From assembly GCF_901709675.1 (NCBI RefSeq), contig NC_051089.1, positions 16,984,008 to 17,048,007 on the forward strand: a stretch of DNA of 64,000 nucleotides. Direction: 5' to 3'. This DNA comes from Syngnathus acus. Lineage: Eukaryota > Chordata > Actinopteri > Syngnathiformes > Syngnathidae. Under the pieces are notes generated by a model. It had not been told where the DNA came from and did not search any database. It worked only from the letters and a program-made list of their open reading frames with translations. This document shows, piece after piece, positions 21,101 to 32,190 of the stretch (its first letter is position 1; every line of letters starts with the position of its first letter). A program made the position numbers and the translations under genes.

Positions 21101-24100
21101 CGATTGAGCACTCCAAATTGCCCCTAGGTGTGAGTCTGAGTGGGATGGCTGTTCGTCTCTTTTGTGCCCTGTGATTGACTGGCAACTGGTTCAGGGTGTC
21201 CCCCGCCTACTGCTCGATGACTCCTGGGATTGGCTCCAACACGCCCGCAAACCCCGTGTGGACAAGCGGTACAGAAAATGGATGGCTGTCGGATAGATCT
21301 ATTACAGGCTATTTATTTGCATCTGTATGTCAATTTTGGGAATACAGGCTATTTATTTGCATCTGCATGTCAATTTTGGGAATCTCAGCTACATTTGACA
21401 TAATTTGGATAGAAAAATGAGTCACACAATTAGCTGGAAAGTAAATCATGTGTAAATAATAAATCAATTTTATTTGAAAAAAAATGTACACTCATTTTTT
21501 ATTTCCAATTTCGCGGACCCCGTGCAATGCCGTCACGGACGACTGGAGGGCCACGGACCACTGGTTGAAAATCCCTGTCTTAAATGAAAACCTATTTGTT
21601 ATATTTTATATATATATACTACTTCAATTTTATATTTTCTGTATTTGTATGGGGGCTTACCAGGTTTATATTCATTTTATGTAAGATTACGTGCTATATA
21701 ACAGCTTTAATACAGAAAATTGTACAATAATTACAATTTAAAGCCTTTGATTTAACATATCATAGCCTGTCCAATTATTCGCTGTAAAAGCAATTGTCAT
21801 AATTATATCAACATAGCACGTGACAAAAATGACAATTACCTATTTGTATGTTAACCTGCTGTGCGTTGCTGTGCACAAATAATTTTGGACCAACCTTTAT
21901 TGGACTTATACTTTTTTCACTTTGTGTGTAACAGGTTTGCTAACAGTATAAATTGAGGCAGCTTTTAATTTGATTGCTGGGTGACATTCAAATCATATCT
22001 GGTCATTTTGGATTGTCATTCTCTTTCATTTGAGTCACCGTCATCAGAGGTGGGCAGCGTCCTCCTTTCCTGAATTTCCCTCCCTATATCAGTCTCGTCC
22101 AGTCAGTCCGAGTCAGCCAAACGCAGTTGAGAACGTATTTACTGTCACACACAGGACACGCAGCCAAATCGTATACACTTTAGTCCCACGATCGTCAATG
22201 ACATTGTTTTGACACCGATCACCACTGTGGGTGTTGTTTTTATTTTATTTTTTTCTTAATTTGGCTGCGTGGTTGCATGTGCGGCGCCTGCGTGTGATGT
22301 GTTAGAGGAACGGGCTCGGCCCACATGGGTCAGGGATGAAAACTGAGGGATGGACGGACGATGGCCACTTCTGACCGTCATCGGTCTCGCAATACAATAG
22401 CACCATGTTGAAAATGTGCTGTTTAATCACAATGCTTATTTACAGTAACACAGGTTGCTGCTGGGCAACAAACAATGACATGAAAACTAATTGGACAGCC
22501 CATGCACATTTGGACCTTAGAACACGATCGGACACTGAAGCCCTTAACAACTGTCCCGTAACTACTACAGTGTCATCACTAAGGTAAAGACATGGTTCCT
22601 AAGGCATTAGTTGTCAGGGGACGGACGGATGGATGAATTATGTTTGTCTTTATGCAGGGTGCCCCAGAACTGTTTTTCAAATATTCATCTTTTAGCATAT
22701 GATCCAGATGGAGATCATGTGAAGTGTCACTTGACAGCAGATACGGCAGTTCATAACATTTCTCTAAATGAGGTAATTCCTGAATACTGTTACTCATCTG
22801 TGAATTTATGAATCTGCGTGTGCCAAACCTCTAGTATGTGGGGGTCGACTGTAGATCTCTAAATTCAGAATACAAAGAATTATATAACATGCCTCGTTAT
22901 GATCTCCACTGTTTCACTTTTTGTTTACCCAGAATACTTGCACACTAGAAAAGACAGGGCATGTCAGGGATGGTGTCTACGTATTTGAAATAATGCTTAT
23001 GGATTTCCCCACACAAAGAATCAGTTTGTCCTATGCAAATGGAACATCGACATACTGGGAGAAGGCAGATGAAAACGCATCACCTCTTTGCAAGCTAAAA
23101 CTGCAGTTCTTACTAGAAAGTAAGTGATTTTTTTATATTCTACAATTGTTAAGTGTTTACATATGATGCACAAAGGACAGCTGGACAGAGAGCTAATTTT
23201 ATGAAGTTCTTCAGTTTAAAAACACAAATTCTGACTTGAAGGAGCCATAATCATGCTAAATCAACTTTTTGAAGCTTTTAGTCACGTTAAAATGCTAATT
23301 GCTCACCATAACACCCATTTTCTGCTACCAATCTTGGAGCATTTCCTGCTCATTCCTCCTATCCAATTAACAGCCCTGACCTAATCAAGAAAATGAACGG
23401 CACAGATTTGAATAGGAAAGGCCTGATGGCTTAAGGCGGCGGTGTCAGTGTAGCTACTGGTCACCGGCCATCTTAGAAAAGAGGACTGCTCTGGTGCGCT
23501 TTGCTGTAGTCGGCAGTAAATTGGATGACTTGTAACTGAATTCTTGACAAATTGGTTTATTACAAATCTTAGTAACGTGGCTATGAATCAGACGGAATAT
23601 TTCACTCCCAATTAAAAAAGAAAAAAACGGAAATCGGTTGTGTTGAGCATTCTAGAGTTATTTTTAAAGCCTGTGCACAATTGAATGTTATGAATGATCG
23701 ACTAGCCCTGTCTCAAAATGGCTGCCCTTCCAACGTCGCTTCAGATTGGCTCACAGCGCGCATAGGCCCTCGCTACTTCGCGTTTCGTTTATCGTGGCTT
23801 CACTACATCGCGGATTTTTTTTCCAAATTAAAAAAAACATTTAAAAGTCAAAATGAAACTTCTAAATTGAGGAAACGTGTATAACCTTTAGGACAGGGGT
23901 GGCCAAACTTTTTGACTTGCGGGCCGAATTGGGTTCTAAATTTTGACCGGGGGGCCGAACCAGGAGCAGATGGATGTAGTGTTTGTGTGAAGTAATATAA
24001 ATGACATGTAAAGGTCATTGCATAAAAGGTTTTTACTTTTAGTAGATACGAAAGCATGGATATTAAAAAAAAGCTTTTTGAAAACAAATGCATTTATTAA

Positions 24101-27100
24101 CAGCATTAAAAAAATATTTCACCAAAAAACTACTATCAGTGATTCTTATTAAATACGACACTTTTATGATGAATAGCATTTTCCATCACTTCAGCGCCTG
24201 CAGGTTAGATTTATGAAATATGTTTATCTAATGAGGCGAAATCACATCCAATGGCAAACATTCTGACCAAATTCATCATCTTGAAGAATCAGTGAAAGAA
24301 TACATCTAAATAAAGTAATAAAGAAATCAATAGTATTGTTGGTTTCCCTTTTTTGCTAGTGCATCATGGTCTGGAGTAAAATTTGTTGTGGTAATTCTTA
24401 GGATAGAGCCGAGGTGTCGGTCCGTTAACCTAGATCTGTGACGGGCTTTGTTGACATTCATGTGGCTGAACGTCTTCTCACACACGTAGGTCGAGCCAAA
24501 TTGTCCACTCTTTTTTAACATTCGGCACTCAGTATCCACCTTTCTTTTCTTCGAGCCACTCATTTTAATGGAAGGATTCCAGGGGAAGGTTTGTGGGTGG
24601 CATTAGCGTAAAACTGTATCTGAAAACTCAGCGCGCGAATTACGAGAATATTGACGTCACAGCCGACACTCGAAATTCGGCACTGATAGATGAGATTACT
24701 ACGTACTACTGAGTACGCACACGCACTTGTGAGTGTGCACCGAGCTTTCTGACACGGCTCCCGGGAGTAAATGCGCGGACATTATACTCTTTCATCACAG
24801 CAACATCTTCAGTACAAATCAAACAGACACACTTTCTGTTGATTTCTTTGAAGAAATACTCATTTTCCCGTGTTTAAAATATTCTACACTCACTTGCTAT
24901 TTTGCGTTTCTTCGGTGCAGTCATTTCTGGGGACTCGCGGTAAAAGTTTTTCTTCGCTTGATTTCATTTGTGTGGCCGGCTCCATCTAGTGTTGAAACCG
25001 AGAAGTGCAACAGAGTTGAGCTCAACTTCTTGTGGGGGCCATATTCAATTATGTTTTCAGAATTTGCTGCGGGCCAATAAAAACTGGACCGCGGGCCGCA
25101 GTTGGCCCGCGGGCCGTAGTTTGGACACCCCTGCTTTAGGACAATGGAGTATTGCTCTAAATGTTCGTTTACATTCCTTTAGAAGTCCATTTTCGCGTGT
25201 TAGCACGATCGTGAATTATCATCTTTCCGCTAACTTGTTAGCCTGCCCAGTACTAATTGTTGGTGACCGTACTTCGCGGATTTCATTTATCGCGGGTGGT
25301 TTTTGGAACCAATTATCCGCGATAAACAAGGGATTACTGTATCTACAATGACCAGTTCCTCACATTGTGACATCACACCGCGCCTGCAGAACCACACACA
25401 CCAGATTCTCAAAGCTGTCTCCGCAACTTGTGTTCATATACGTACAGCTGTTCTGATGTTGATGCGTCAAATAAATAATGAAAATATTCACATTTAGTTT
25501 CACATTTGCAACTTAAAACAAACTTAAAAAAGTTTTTCAGTTTAAAATGGTTTATGGGTTTAACCAGGATTCCGAGCGGGTGTAACTAGGAGCCAGCCCA
25601 CTCTGCATTGTAGTGTCTGAATGTATGTGTATTGCCAGATTACACAGCGCGTTTCTGTTTCTTATACGATTATGCAGATGAACAAAAGCCTACTTGCATC
25701 CAAGCTTAGTCCATCGTTTTTCTTTTTTTTTAAACTCTCATTCTTGGGTATCCGTCACTGCCAGACAGATGGAGAATTCTGTCCATGGGATGGAACACCC
25801 ACCTCTGGTAACATCCAATGTTTTCAGTTTTAACTTAATGTTCACTTGTGGTGCTCTCCCAAAATGACTGGCTGCATTTTTGGAAAGTGTTGGGTGTCAT
25901 CTATTGATAAATTAGCATCCAGTAATTTATTGTTTTTCTGTGTCTCAGCAATTCTGTCTTTGTTTCAGTCCTCCCATCACTGCCAAATTGTGAACTTGGT
26001 CATGTGCAACCCAAGTTCTTGGACCCAACACCCAAACATGGTTATGTGTTTCATGCCACAGTTGGTGACAAACTGATTCTTTATGCCAAAGCACAGGCCT
26101 ATCGTGCAACGTAGGTCTTTCTTCCATTTATCACTAATTATCTCCAAAACATTTCTGACATAACTGAGATATACACCTAAGCTTCCAACACATTCAGAGA
26201 TAATTCCCGTTTTTTTTTTTTTGTTCCTGTCTGTTTTCTCGAAGTATAAATGGCTTTCAGGTCAGTGGCCCCCACAACATGAAAAAAGAGTTCAGTGATG
26301 ATGAATATGGAAAAGCTGAGCTGACCTTAACCTGGACACCACAGTATAGTGATGAGTACAGAGTTTCGCCAATCTGCTTCACTGCAGAAACAAATGAATG
26401 GTGAGTTTTGTGATATTGATGAGGTTTGATTATTTTGTTGTTGTTGATAAGAATCTGTTTTGTATTTCAGCCAATCAGAGATGAGGTGTGTTGTTGTCAT
26501 GGTGAGCAAGCCAAAGTCCTTCAATGGTTTGTTCATCCTAATTATTGCATTTTTATATATTTTATTGTTGTATTATGCTTAACAAAAATTAAGGAAATAA
26601 CGAACTAAACCTGAAAATCATTACCATTAATGAAATTAAATAAAACCAAGACAACTTTAAAAAAACAAAAACTTACAAACTACAGTTTACTTTCATTAAA
26701 CTAGCTAAAACTAAATACAATTAAAGCTAAAATATACTTTCAGGGATTATTTTAAATGTTTTTAATTTGGTATGACTCTCTCACTCTCTTCAGTTGTAGT
26801 TGCAGTCCAGTCTGCATGCTAGTTGTTCCACTCATACATAATGCTAAAAATGTGCCCCCCCATCCCCAAAATATGTGATTGAAAGAAGCCCCACAACATA
26901 ATCCAGTTAATAGCATATTTAAAGTCTGTGTCTCACACCCTTATTTTTTACAGCACATCAGATTTGTTAATAATACTGTATATTTTTCAGACTTTTCTCA
27001 CAGCAAGGATGAGGCATCGACATCATTCACGCCCACGGGTACAGTTTTCATTTAAACCTTCGTTTGTTTTTTGAAATACTCAAGTTGTCCGAGAATGCAA

Positions 27101-30100
27101 ACATGGGGACCATATGCAAACTCCACACAGGAGGCAGATTGTGAAGCAAATGTGCACGGCGCACCACAATTTTAACATAAACATTTAAACTTAAGAATCA
27201 CTGACGGTTTACTAGTTAACCCATTTGTTAGGGTGCAGACAGTGTGGGTTTAAGTCCATCGCTGTGCTGGTGTAAATGCGAGTGTGAATGATCTCTATAT
27301 TGGCCCCATGATTAACTGGCGACCAGAACAGGTTGTAGTCCATGCGACCCTGAATAAGACGAGCATTGTGGATTCAATTTTTAACATGGTAAAGGTAGGA
27401 TGTTTGATATCCTAATCATAAAGAATATTTGTTGTGAAGAATAGTCTACTTTCTGTTACAGTATACAATACCTGGACACATTAGGAGTTGTAATGGAGGT
27501 CAAACAAATTTAGTAATCATGATATCATGATTCAAATCGATATCAGCAACACATTGATATCAGCAAGGTTGAATTCACTGGCATTGGACCCAAAAATTGC
27601 ACATTTGTTGAGCCATTAACAGTGCATACTTTATGGGATACTTTACTTATTTAGAGATTTTCAGCTGTGAAAAGATCATATTTAATTGGATAACTTCATT
27701 ATATATATAACACCTGTAAAACATATTTTGTCACTTGCTGTCTACTGGAAACAACATCATTTGCTCTCGGCTTGAGTAAAACCAATCACAGCGCATGTGA
27801 TGGTTGCAAGCTAAGTCTGTAGAACTGTTTCCTTTTAAATATTTAGGTAAAAAATATCTATATTTTGTGTTTGATTGAATCCTTATTTAAGTGAATGTTT
27901 TATTTTCCTATATTTGAGCAAAATGGTAATGTCCAAACTGTTCCAGTGACTTACAATAATATCAAATGAAACATCTACCTCATCTTTGATGAATATTTGT
28001 GACTATCACGCTTCTGTATTTCAATGCTGGTCATGAATCATAATGGTGGTACTTACAGAGCCTCTTTTTTTTTTTTAGATGGTTTTTAGTATAAAGAGTT
28101 TTGAGAACCTCAGGTTGAGCTGGATAAATAATTTGAAAATGAATAAATAAATAAATAAATAATTGCGCTATGTGGAGATTGACCAAAACTTCTATTAGTT
28201 GATAGAAAGATAAACAGAAAAATACAAAGTACTTTGTACTTGGCTGTAGTTATTTAACAAAAAGGCAGCAGTGAGTGTAGCTGGTTGTGTTTAACTCACT
28301 TTCATTGGACATTGTGTGCGGTGTTCCCAAGGTTCAGCATTGGGGCCAAAATTGATCCAACCATCCATTTCTGAACCACTTAATCCTCACGGGTTGCGGG
28401 TGTGCTGGAGTCCATCCAGCTGACTCCGGGTTGTAGGCGGGATATACCCTAAACGGGTCGCCAACAATCATTCACAGTCACACCTATGGACAATTTATAG
28501 TGTCTGTCTATCTGTTTGTCCGGCCGTCAATACACATAGTACCACAGACTTTTGAATACTCCTCTACAGTTTGAAGTGATCTTTTATTTATTGGTTTATT
28601 TTGTTATGAAATGTGATAACAGGTAAAACAGTTGTGACATGCACAGCCAACCAAATGATGGTTGCTATTGAGAGATCGACATTGCCTGGTGTGGATGTGA
28701 ACTCTCTCTCTTTGAACGACCCGTCATGCTTGGTCACTTATAATGCCACTCACATCATTGGCTCAGTGTTGTTCAGCAACTGTGGCACAACAATTGAGGT
28801 AATTACTTTTTTTTCCCCGACATATTTTTCCATTGATTATTTTTGCAACGATAGCACATGTGAATTGTTGCCTGTTTTTTCTCATCTGTCAGTTTGACAT
28901 CTGTTCATTTTCTCTTTAAAACAGGATAAAGAAAACTATATTTTTTTCAAGAATCAGATCCAAGCCGTACATGATCCATTGAAAATTGTAATCCGAAGAA
29001 AGGCGGTGAAGATTTGGTTCTCTTGCCAGTTCCCCAAAAGAGCCAGCATCTCCTCAAATTATAATGTTGAAAAGTCGGATTATATTTTCAGCGACTCCAG
29101 ATTCGACAGTTTTAGCTATTCATTTGATGTTTATACAGATGGCAACTTCACAAATCAGGTGCAGCCTACTGCTTATCCAGTACAGGTCGAGTTTCTTCAA
29201 AACATTTATTTGGGCCTTAAGGCAGAAACAGAACTAGCAAATGTAAGTTTGTTCCTGGACTCATGTACAGCCACGCCGGATAACCGCCCTGACAATGATG
29301 ACCTCTATGACCTCATCAAGGACGGGTGAGTCCTGACATAATCTCCTGAAAACAGAAAGAATCGCAGATGTTGTACATCAATTCTGGTGTAGACCATTTT
29401 TCTAAACGCAGCATCAGACATGTTTGATATTTGTTTTTCTCACAGGTGTGTTAAGGATCAGTCATTAAGAGTCACAATGGTTGATAATTTGTCATACCAC
29501 TTGGATTTTCAAGCTTTCAGATTTGACGGCGACCATGATCAGGTGACCAAACTATATATTTCTTCCTATCGCTCATTTAACTGCTTTTCCTGCTACATAT
29601 ACAATGCAATTTCCACAATCAGAATATCAATAATTCATTGGCATTTTTATTTGATGCTATCATGCTGGTTCAGTATAAATCTGTTAACAGGTTAGTTGGA
29701 CACATATTTGCATAATGCACTTCTGATTCAGACATACTAGCATGTGTCTGTTTTTTAATGGTGGCATATTCCTCTGTTTGTGGGTCTGATTGAATGCTAA
29801 AATACTATAGTATCTATTAAATGCTACGTCCTTATAAGATCTGTTGTATTCTACATTGCGATTTTATTATTTCATATACCGTATTGGCCCGAATATAAGA
29901 CGGTGTTTTTTGCATTGAAATAAGAAGTGAAAAAAGTGGGGGTCGTCTTACATTTGGGGTCTAAACATTATACCCATTCACAACGCTAGATGGCGCCAGA
30001 TATCTTTAAAGCGAATGCTGAACTTAACTCCCCAGGTCACGAAGAAGAGAGATCTCAGCTACTCTCAAGTTTAAACCAGTTTGCATTATTTTATTGCAAT

Positions 30101-31485
30101 GTTTTTCCTTATTCAGATTTGTTTCAAGACTACAGTTACAGTTAGACTTCACGTTTATGGTTAATACATTTATTGCAATTTTGTTGTTTTATCACAGTAG
30201 ATTGGTTTATTTACATTTCAAAAACCAGAAGCCATTCGTTTACAATTGGTTTATTTACATTTCAAAAACCAGAAGCCATTCATTTACAAATGTGATTGCA
30301 CTTAGTTTACATATTTAAATGTTCAGATATTAAGATGTGATGGACAGTTTTTGCATGATTTGAATGAGGCAAAATAACATGCTTTTTCTCTCAAATATAT
30401 TGTTATAATCATTTAAGATGTACTGTAATTATTTTCTGTATAAAAATTAAATTTGGTGTTCAAAAAGTATTTTTTCAAACTTGAGTCTTGAAAAAGAGGG
30501 TGTCGGCTTATAATCAGGGTCATCTTATATTCGGGCCAATACGGTAGTTGTTAAAAAAATACATTTAAAATGATAAATGTGTATGTTTCACTGATTGTTT
30601 TTTATAACAATATTTATGATATATCAATCAACTAATATAACTGAGAACTGGATAAAACCACATAGTAACCAACCAGTTTTAGGGAAAACTGAATTAATGC
30701 AACACACATTCCAGGACTTTTGACAATGTAAAAGCTCAGTGTGTTGGATTGAAAATTTGAGCAGACTGTATGTGACCCGTGGGACATACTTTGTCAGTGT
30801 ACTGCATTAAAGAGATCTGTGTCTAATATTTAGGTTACCTTAATTCATTACATGAGTCAATGTTATTGTCACTGTCCAGCGGAAACCTCTTATGCCCAAA
30901 TATGCTCAACCCCCCCACCTTCTTACAGGTCTACATCACCTGCAAGGTCCTCATGTGCGACGTGAACGATCCCCTCTCCAGATGTGCCATGGGTTGTCTG
31001 AACGAGCAGTTTCGCAGGCGCAGAAGAGCAGTGGGCATGCAGACCTCCACCCAGTCCCTGACTCAGGGTCCTTTTCAGTTTGTCAGTAAGGCAGTTCCCA
31101 GTGGAACTGTACACCACGATAACAGTGAGATGAAGAAAGCTGAGATTATTCAAGTGGATGTGAGAAAGAATGACGACATGGACTATGTAGATAATATGAA
31201 AAAGAGTGATGCTCCTATGCCAGGTGCCAACATATATTGTAGAACCCACTTTTGTTCCTAGCTTATTACAGAATGATCTAACATCTGCATTCATGTCTTC
31301 TACCAGTTTCTGGCGGGACCAAATTATGCAGAGTATGGATGGAAATCAAGGAGATGCTCAGCACCAACATCAGCACTCTGGTACTTGGTAGTGCGTACTT
31401 GTCTGTGGTAGTGTCGGCTGTGGTGGTTGCCTATTACATAGAAAAGCGCAATAGAGAGGACCAGAAGCTTCTTCTGGTTTCTTAA
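18139..31485 (+). CDS. ZP-domain membrane protein of a fish family, complete, 14 exons, 769 aa
   Basis: Exons: 18139-18261, 20546-20742, 22446-22583, 22658-22772, 22933-23119, 25969-26110, 26245-26400, 26471-26526, 26991-27038, 28623-28798, 28925-29325, 29446-29542, 30929-31223 and 31307-31485. They join in phase to 2310 bases. A signal peptide covers residues 1 to about 19. The ectodomain carries the fish-family blocks WCQSDRL, GCCWATNN, RVPQNC, AYDPDGDHVKC and QSEMRCVVV. A ZP module begins near residue 388 (GKTVVTCTANQMMVAIERS) and runs to about residue 635 with many cysteines (CKVLMCDVNDPLSRCAMGC). Arg641-Arg645 is a furin-type cleavage site, and residues about 735-755 form a membrane helix before a short tail (EKRNREDQKLLLVS). 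ZP proteins of this layout are cleaved and polymerise extracellularly. The donor at 26526 was chosen over the one at 26501 because only it keeps frame. Introns are full of transposons. I recognise the family but not the ortholog. Confidence 0.85.
18741..18850. repeat. Dispersed fish repeat fragment (GGCAAGGCAACTTTA type)
   Basis: The block starts with reiterated AAGGC and continues through a motif about storage of ACTTTAGTTACAAAGCACATTT and AGTGTGCTTCAC that I recognise as common in teleost genomes. Ends and class cannot be set from this copy. It lies in the first intron of the ZP-domain gene. Confidence 0.4.
19125..19720. repeat. AT-rich imperfect tandem duplication
   Basis: A block with the motif TCTAGTGCCTTGACGGTATT occurs near 19208 and again near 19450, an offset of about 243 bases. 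The motif ACATTAATGTAAAATAAA recurs near 19304, 19542 and 19652. These are imperfect tandem units in the first intron of the ZP-domain gene. No coding function is visible. Confidence 0.6.
20843..21577. mobile_element. hAT MITE interrupted by a SINE-like element
   Basis: Termini CAGGGGTTTTCAACTGG and CCACTGGTTGAAAATCCCTG are inverted, and an exact 8-bp duplication TCTTAAAT flanks them (20835-20842 and 21578-21585). About 341 bases of the interior are a later SINE-like insertion. A 43-base motif around CTATTTATTTGCATCTG is tandemly doubled at about 21305-21390. Confidence 0.88.
20952..21292 (+). mobile_element. tRNA-derived SINE-like element nested in hAT
   Basis: The head resembles a tRNA promoter: an A-box-like GTGGCGCACTGGTTAGC and an exact B-box core GGTTCGATTCC near 21010. 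The body contains GTGTGGAGTTTGCAT and ends in AAAATGGATGG. The 8-base sequence ATAGATCT flanks it at 20944-20951 and 21293-21300. Other copies in this window are 31878-32190, 62493-62837 and older fragments. I cannot name the Repbase family. Confidence 0.75.
23894..25133. mobile_element. hAT element, 1.24 kb, internally deleted transposase
   Basis: Ends CAGGGGTGGCCAAACTTTTT and GTAGTTTGGACACCCCTG are inverted repeats; CTTTAGGA is duplicated exactly at 23886-23893 and 25134-25141. G/C-rich sub-terminal GCGGGCC motifs occur at both ends. The minus strand retains a short fused transposase frame (separate entry). It lies in the intron before the ZP-gene exon at 25969, apparently inside an older element. 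Confidence 0.9.
24327..24563 (-). pseudogene. hAT transposase remnant: N-terminus fused to C-terminus
   Basis: The 78-residue frame begins MSGSKKRKVDTECR, as at the N-terminus of fish hAT (Charlie-like) transposases, and moves directly into the C-terminal dimerisation segment: FGSTYVCEKTFSHMN, then RSRLTDRHLGSILRI. All of the BED finger and the catalytic DDE region is gone, so it cannot be an active transposase. The retained segment is the hAT C-terminal dimerisation motif. Confidence 0.75.
25255..25345. repeat. End of a TA-type inverted-repeat element (partial)
   Basis: ACTTCGCGGATTTC followed by ATCCGCGATAAACAAGGGATTACTGTA matches the outer part of a widespread fish DNA-transposon repeat. 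Related internal sequence (TTCGTTTATCGTGG, then CATCGCGGATTTT) lies near 23780-23820, on the other side of the hAT at 23894-25133, so the hAT probably split this older element. I could not define its left end. Confidence 0.5.
27215..27350 (+). repeat. Degenerate SINE-like relic
   Basis: An eroded copy of the tRNA-derived element: GTGTGGGTTTAAGTCC where the B box lies in other copies, then GAGTGTGAATG and an ACTGGCGACCAGAACAGG block. No target duplication is visible. It lies between the ZP-gene exons at 26991 and 28623. Confidence 0.45.
28345..28515 (-). repeat. SINE-like fragment, reverse orientation
   Basis: CCATCCATTTCTGAACCACTTAATCC near the left edge is the reverse complement of the SINE/LINE-type 3' tail, followed by a GGGTGTGCTGGAGTCC block and a CACAGTCACACCTATGGAC block that match the reverse of the same family. 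The tRNA head is missing. It ends about 100 bases before the ZP-module exon at 28623. Confidence 0.55.
29879..30544. mobile_element. TA-flanked inverted-repeat MITE (CCGTATTGGCCCGAATA type)
   Basis: Left end CCGTATTGGCCCGAATATAA is repeated inverted at the right end, and both ends abut a TA dinucleotide (29877-29878, 30545-30546). A 44-base motif around TTGGTTTATTTACATTTC is tandemly doubled at about 30200-30290. No coding frame. It lies in the ZP-gene intron between exons ending at 29542 and starting at 30929. Confidence 0.82.
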
Positions 31486-31781
31486 TGTACTAACTAACCA
31501 ACCTTTTAAATTGATACAAATCTTTATAAGTGGGCTATAACTCAAATCATGTGCCTCTATTTTTAATAGATCCTGTTGCTTAACTTTATGCCTGCTTTGT
31601 ATTTAAAAAAAAAAGCCAAATGAAGAAAATGTAAATATAGAGCACAGTGAAAGGATTTAAAGAGTTCATTTGATTATTTCTGTGTGGAAAAGAAAGATGT
31701 CAAACGTCATACATCAGCAACTTAATTCTGCTTGCTTACTGCTGCCAAATATGTTGGAGAAGTCAAACGTCAAGTGTATGC

Positions 31782-31787
31782 ATTAAA
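31782..31787 (+). terminator. Candidate polyadenylation signal (ATTAAA) of ZP-domain gene
   Basis: ATTAAA about 300 bases after the TAA stop, followed by an A run. No AATAAA is seen between the stop and here. Confidence 0.35.
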
Positions 31788-31877
31788 AAAAAAAAAAAGC
31801 AGATGTAAATTGTGGACACACCATGTAAGAATTAGGCATGGCAAAAAGTGGAGCCTAATGCAGTACTAATGCCGAAC

Positions 31878-32190
31878 AGATGGTGGGGCACTGGTTAGCA
31901 CGTCCGTCTCACAGTTCAGAGGTGCGGGTTTGATTCCGGCTTTCCATTGTGGAGTTTGCATGTTCTCCCCATGCCTACGTGGGTTTTCTCCGGGTGCTCT
32001 GGTTACCTCCCACATTCCAAAAACATGCATAGGCTGATTGACCACTCCAAATTGCCCGTAGGTGTGAGTGAGGATTGTTTTGTCTGTGTTCCCTGTGATT
32101 GGCCGGCGACTAGTTCAGGGTGTACCCCGCCTACCGTCCAAAAGCCGCTGGGATAGGCTCCAGTAGACCTGCGATCCGAGTATTCAGAAA
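31878..32190 (+). mobile_element. SINE-like element, older copy
   Basis: The same layout as the 20952-21292 copy: GGGGCACTGGTTAGCACG head, B-box variant GGGTTTGATTCC, GTGGAGTTTGCATG, CCAAAAACATGC, GGGATAGGCTCCAG. The tail is degraded to TCAGAAAATTGATT and no flanking duplication is clear. It lies in the gap between the convergent ZP-domain gene and PPFIA1. Confidence 0.7.

Noticed and set aside
22446-22457. Acceptor at CACAG before GTTGCTGCTGG for ZP-gene exon 3
   Set aside because: It would put GCCW out of frame with exon 2; the AG at 22444-22445 keeps frame and gives SNTGCCW.
26502-26526. Earlier donor at 26501/26502 for ZP-gene exon 8
   Set aside because: It leaves phase 0, whereas the next exon (26991) requires phase 1; the donor after 26526 restores frame and the total is divisible by three.
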